Source: Ceratobasidium sp. AG-K
Lineage: Eukaryota; Basidiomycota; Agaricomycetes; Cantharellales; Ceratobasidiaceae
Length of the DNA stretch: 64,000 nucleotides
Direction of reading: 5' to 3'
Assembly (NCBI GenBank): GCA_037039685.1
Contig: JAWNGF010000002.1
Coordinates: 5,952,001 to 6,016,000, forward strand
This document shows positions 59,905 through 64,000 of this stretch, in pieces. Under the pieces are notes generated by a model, which ran no database searches, had not been told where the DNA came from, and saw only the letters and a list, made by a program, of their open reading frames with translations. Position 1 is the stretch's first letter; every line of letters begins with the position of its first letter. A program made the translations under genes and the position numbers.

Positions 59905-60610
59905 GTGCTCTACAAAAAAAGCTACTCCGGAGCGACCAGATACTATGCAAACTCAGGAACCACCGCACGGATACCGTCCAGATCAACTTCCTTCCTTCTG
60001 AAATCTTGAGTCATATCTTTTTGCTTACCGATAAGAACGGAGGTTCCCTTGTCTTACCTGGCGTGTATAATCTATGGGATTGTATTGACTTCCCTCTTTA
60101 CAACGGTTTTGTTGGGTGGTTTGCTAATTATGGGAAACTATTTACTCCGCACACAGAATAAAGTTCATTGAACGTCTACGTCAATATGCGCGATGTGATA
60201 CGTAGAGCACTTTTCGTGGAGACTGGGCCTCGAAACTGGATACGGAGGTTGCCCCCGTGTTTCACGCAGATTTGAAGTTCATAGTGTGGGCCAGTCAAAC
60301 TTTACCTCATAGACAACGCTGGCAACGTTATTGGGGCATCTAATCCTGCGAAAGTTCTCCGTGCCAGTCCTTCATTAAACCTCCTTTATTTTACAGTAAG
60401 GCTGTTATGATGCAAAGCGCTTTCTCTCTATCTGTAAAAATTGAGAACTTAGAAGTTTTGCGCCTGGAGTTCATCGATGACAACGAAGGCGAAAGTGTGC
60501 TGTGTCAGATCTTTCCCGGCCCTGGACCGTTGCGAACGTGTACCGCTTTTAGCTATGGGAATCGCTATATCCTATTAAAGGAGAACAAAAAATACTTCGA
60601 GCGTTCATAA
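59905..60610 (+). pseudogene. F-box protein pseudogene
   Basis: The plus strand carries the F-box start INFLPSEILSHIFLL (about 59980-60025), followed by DKNGGSLVLPGVYNLWDCID with little of the usual helix after it. Much later comes SVKIENLEVLRLEFIDDNEG and ESVLCQIFPGPGPL, a pattern seen in large fungal F-box families. Between them the frame shifts and meets stops (about 60165-60400). F-box proteins recruit substrates to SCF ubiquitin ligases; this copy cannot encode a full one. Confidence 0.55.
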
Positions 60611-61473
60611 GTGGCCCGACTCTGTGCAAACAGCTAACAAATTGGTACTTCATCTTCGGACTGTCCTTGTATGGACTTGATTTTTCGATACCAAAAACAA
60701 ATTTGTAGTCCAGACGCATTAAAAAAGTACAATTTTTTTTTAGTATTGGATTGACTCAACAAAAACCGCTCAGGATCCGGAGGGGTGGGGGGGGGGAGTA
60801 TTTGGCTCAGGCCTCCAGAGCCTCCGGAGGTATCAGGGGAGACCCTGGAGCGCTGATCAATGTAAGTCTCCAAAGCCACCCGCAGATCTCCGGAGACATC
60901 GGAGTCAAGTTTCCCTCACCGGAGCCTCCGGAGCCGGGGCGGATCTCGTTGAGGACTTGGCGGGATCTTGCAGGCCAAAGTTTACGTAATAAGTTCCTCC
61001 ATAACTACGAGCATATATGCGGTTGCATCTGACAGAACCATGACTCGACAATGAACCAAGATTATCATTAGGCTACCGAGTCCAAACTGACCTGCGGGAA
61101 CCTCAAGTTCGATGGATTTACAGTAAAAGTAGCCCTGCGTCAGTCTCTGGTCCAATCCGCAATCACGTTTCGTTGGACATACGTTCACACGAGGGTTTGC
61201 CACGTATCTGGAAGCTACAATGATATATTGAATTTACTCGACCGGGCAGCTCCATATGCTCGCCACGACCCAACCAAGTGGAGCCAGATCGATGCGGTCT
61301 CGTTACCTAATCAACCATCGCTCGGAGCCACGTGTGAAGACCTATAAACATGACCTCGACCACGCGACAGATTTTCACATGTACAAACGGGTATGTATTC
61401 ATACAAACGCTCCGATATCTACAAATACGTCTTCCATCAAGCCCAGCCCCTGTCCGTATACATGCGCCGTGGA
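60611..61473. other. Intergenic, with a CTCCGGAG-rich segment
   Basis: The 8-bp palindrome CTCCGGAG occurs at 60822-60829, 60888-60895 and 60926-60933, with TCCGGAG near 60775. A G-run (GGGGTGGGGGGGGGGAG) lies at 60783-60797. No gene is seen. Confidence 0.4.
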
Positions 61474-62865
61474 TTACATATTCTTGCCATCCTTCAGTAC
61501 CTTGGCTTCCAAATTCCCCGCACGTTTGATGCCGCTCTCGAGGCGGAAGGTTCTAGTGAGATATAAGGTCAGTTAGAAGCTGAGATCGCGGTGAACAGGC
61601 ACGAGCAAGTTGTGTTATATGACACATGGAGATGGATGTGGGGACAAGGGTACGAATGGAGGTAAACAATATTTGTGCGAAGTGAGATAAACTCGGAGTG
61701 ATTGACACCGCGAGGCAGGTGGGTAAGGTAAAGAGGGCAATGGGTACGTACAGTATGTTTAGATTGGTGATTGTGAACCCGTTCCGGGTGCGGTTGCGAG
61801 GCTCCCAACCGTCTGGCATCCGTTCTTCGACAAACCAGATCTTGAGATCTGCGGCATTACCCGCAAAGACTACAGGTCGAGTTCCAGGGCAAGGATGAAC
61901 ATGGAGCGGCGCGTGGTGGGGCAAAAGTGGGGTGTCAGTCAATGAAGCCTTCTCATCAAACAATTTTACGAGAACACCGTGGACCTAAATTCGGAAACGA
62001 GTGAAGCGGACTTACCATCGAATGCAATAGCTGAATTGGCGCAACCAAAGAATTTGCCATTCTTGCTCATTAGGTATTGACCGTTGAAGACCTTGGAGTG
62101 GGCTCTTCGGTAAGCGAGGTATTTCGAAAAATCTTCAAGCTTGAAAGTGTCGGTAGGCTTGACGCTGTGAAACAAACGAGTTAGTAAACTTCATAAATTC
62201 ATGTTAAAAGCGGACACACTTGTCGAAATCAAACCCTGCAGTTTCGTACAGCCCTCGAATAACGTCCGGATTCGGCACACTTTGGTCTGGTTGCCATTTG
62301 ACGTCTGCTCGGGTATAACTCGCATCGTGTTCGATTCCGCCGTGAGCATTGAGGTCATCGAGCGTCATTTGCTCGTTCCAGTCTCTCCCATTGAACAGGA
62401 ACTTGGCAGTTAGCCAAGGGACCTGTTTGCATAGCGTTGGAGAGAGGTTGTAAGTGTCTTGGACGGCTTCGCCAAGTTCCTTCCAAGTGAATCCTCGACC
62501 GTTGCGAGGTAGGACGCCTGAAACGAAGTGCATTAGTGGATTAAGAGAGTCGTTGGGAATTAGTCGCACCGTGATTGGCTAATGCGTTTAGTGCCGGGCA
62601 AGGCGAACGAGCATCACCTGGACGAGGGGGTCGGAACTCGCCCCAATTGCCGCGGTGCCCGCCAACGCCGCTGGAGAGGAATTAGTCTATTGCGAGGGAT
62701 TTCCGAACACATAACATGAACGTACAGTGGCACGACCTCTCCAGGCTTCTTGCCTGGTAGGATGTAATTTCCGAGGTGGAGTCCAGCGTCCCACCCGAGG
62801 AGGTAAAGCAGGTAACCCAACGAGAGTAGGGGGTCAAAGAGACCTTTGATGAGAGAGACGACCAT
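61474..62865 (-). CDS. Heme-thiolate peroxidase/unspecific peroxygenase
   Basis: The enzyme belongs to the chloroperoxidase/UPO family: a heme-thiolate enzyme that inserts oxygen from H2O2 into organic substrates. The N-terminus MVVSLIKGLFDPLLSLGYLL is hydrophobic and could be a signal anchor. After an intron comes GGHRGNWGEFRPPRPGDA and the heme-ligand motif RSPCPALNALANHG (Cys of PCP). Then GVLPRNGRGFTWKELGEAVQ, and IEHDASYTRAD gives the acid-base EHD motif, which is typical of short UPOs (long ones have EGD). The chain continues GANSAIAFDG-type text (FFGCANSAIAFDG) and RMPDGWEPRNRTRNGFTI. A final intron of about 200 nt joins TNLNIL to TFRLESGIKRAGNLEAKVL and KDGKNM, with the stop at 61474-61476. 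The length is about 280-300 residues. The last intron is long for this genome. Confidence 0.85.
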
Positions 62866-63305
62866 AGTGGGGTGTAGGGTGAATGAAAGAGGCGATTTCG
62901 AGCCCTTTTGTTCTTAGAGTCGAGGGTGGGCACGTTGTTATCAGCCGCGCCAACTGACAGGGCGGTATTCATATGCCCATATCGAGTAATTCGGCTGCGA
63001 TACATGGGGTCCTGACGCTGCCTATCGTTACTTTATCGTCCGCTTCCGAATAAGCTGATTAACCGACAGATGATCATTGGCTAGATCTGATTATATGCGC
63101 TTCGGTCCCTGGGGTCTATGGTTAATGGGCGTCGGGCCGCGTTGCGTCGAGGCGAATTAGATGTCATTTTTGGATTTATAGGAGTGATTGATTTGCTGGT
63201 CGCGAATTCGGGTGACATTTCTCGAGGTCATCGGTCTTCTATCGATGTGTGTAGTCCCCCATAAATTCAGCCCTTGCCCGACCTCTCTCCTCACACTCGA
63301 CCGCC
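62866..63305. promoter_or_regulatory. Divergent promoter region of peroxygenase and oxygenase genes
   Basis: These 440 bases separate the two start codons, so they must hold both promoters. No perfect TATA box stands out on either side. A shared control is possible but not shown by the sequence. Confidence 0.4.
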
Positions 63306-64000
63306 ATGTCTATCGCATATGTAGTTACCCTCCCTCATCTCCATTTGGTACCTAGTACTGATTGTGGTTGTAGCGCGCTGTCGACGCATCGCTCGGAGCT
63401 TTGTCTTCGTTGACGACAACGATTGACAACTCGCTTCGCCCGGTTAGTTCGAAACAAAAGGCTTACAACAAGGACCCAGACCACGAAGTCAATGCGGCCA
63501 CAGCTGTTATCGAAGGGTTCCGTACCCAACTCCGCAGGGGTATGCCTATCACCCCTGACCTGGGCGCAGTCGTAAGTTCATCCCTTATGGATCGAGCATT
63601 CACTCACCTGGCGGACAGTACTCGGTCGTTGATGCTATCCAAAACTCCAAGTCGCTCGATGACCGCAAGATGCTGGTATGTAACTGGCGCTCAACCAGTG
63701 TTTCATACACCTAACGTCGACGCACACAGCTTGAGCATGCTCTTGTGTTCATGTCTCGACTCCCCCGTGGGAGTGCGATCGCAAAGAAGGGCCAGGATGC
63801 AGTGATCAGCATGTGTATGCTCAAATTTCACGTTACCCTTGCGCACAAACAAATGACACTTTATTTGTCCAGTGTACAAAGATCTGCCGCATCCTCCTGG
63901 CACTTATGTTGGCGATCAGTTCCGGTTCCGCGCAGCCGATGGCGGAGGAAACAATCTCATGTTGCCTGATTTGGGTCAGTGGCACGTGCACAAGCAGAAT
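63306..64000 (+). CDS. Psi-producing oxygenase/linoleate diol synthase, 5' part
   Basis: This is the N-terminal part of a Ppo-type fatty-acid dioxygenase. It starts MSIAY, and after an intron (GTAGTT...TTGTAG) continues RAVDASLGALSSLTTTIDN, SLRPVSSKQKAYNKDPDHEV, FRTQLRRGMPITPDLGAV, LLEHALVFMSRLPRGSAIAK and VYKDLPHPPGTYVGDQFRF. RAADGGGNNLMLPDLGQWH then reaches the window edge. The LPHPP and YRAADG-like segments mark this family, whose members carry an animal-peroxidase-like heme dioxygenase domain and a C-terminal P450-like domain and make oxylipins that control sporulation. The catalytic domains lie beyond the window, so activity cannot be judged. Confidence 0.85.

Noticed and set aside
1..64000. 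Secondary-metabolite gene cluster
   Set aside because: The MDR, SDR, peroxygenase and Zn2Cys6 genes are scattered over 38 kb, and no polyketide synthase, peptide synthetase or terpene synthase is present.

Overview
The window is nuclear DNA of a filamentous basidiomycete. Genes are split by many short GT-AG introns (about 45-70 nt), there are no operons, and the content includes a dual hybrid histidine kinase, kinase-TPR fusions, an AA9 monooxygenase, a heme-thiolate peroxygenase and an MAG-type glycoprotein. Gene style and families point to an Agaricomycete, most like Rhizoctonia/Ceratobasidium (inference; no database was searched).

Layout. 0.5-5.5 kb (-): two paralogous protein kinases; one is a kinase-TPR fusion, the other is decayed and carries a ~200 bp inverted-repeat element. 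5.5-6.5 kb (-): a probably broken unknown gene. 6.9-7.8 kb (+): AA9 LPMO. 8.07-8.91 kb: five related non-coding, apparently structured repeats. 9.15-10.63 kb (-): CHS7-like chitin synthase chaperone. 11.26-17.4 kb (-): a tandem pair of unknown transmembrane proteins plus a third, broken tail; a second ~200 bp element lies at 16.3 kb. 18.5-19.0 kb (+): small membrane protein. 19.45-22.95 kb (-): large coiled-coil, Ser/Pro-rich protein. 23.0-24.6 kb (+): TatD nuclease. 25.9-27.5 kb (+): MDR oxidoreductase. 27.9 kb (-): tRNA-Lys(UUU) with a 20-nt intron. 28.3-40.9 kb (+): three tandem MOV10/SDE3-like helicases with an N-terminal CCCH finger and three C2H2-like fingers. 41.6-46.8 kb (+): two tandem Zn2Cys6 regulators flanking a LINE RNase H remnant. 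47.1-54.2 kb (+): dual hybrid histidine kinase. 54.7-56.0 kb (+): MAG-like GPI-type glycoprotein. 56.3-58.4 kb (-): unknown C-terminal fragment and a short-chain dehydrogenase. 59.9-60.6 kb: F-box pseudogene. 61.5-62.9 kb (-) and 63.3 kb-end (+): a divergent pair of a heme-thiolate peroxygenase and a Ppo/linoleate diol synthase cut by the window end.

The main theme is local duplication followed by decay. The kinases, transmembrane proteins, helicases and Zn2Cys6 regulators are each present as neighbours, and in most families at least one copy is visibly broken: a kinase with a DFG change, an in-frame stop and an insertion; a third transmembrane copy reduced to a tail; helicase copy 2 with two CGA-to-TGA stops and a frameshift; a regulator with two frameshifts. 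Flanking DNA was duplicated along with the genes, so promoter blocks can be compared. The least explained structures are the five 8 kb repeats, whose conserved ends can form a crossing (pseudoknot-like) pairing, and the helicase array with its unusual zinc-finger front end.
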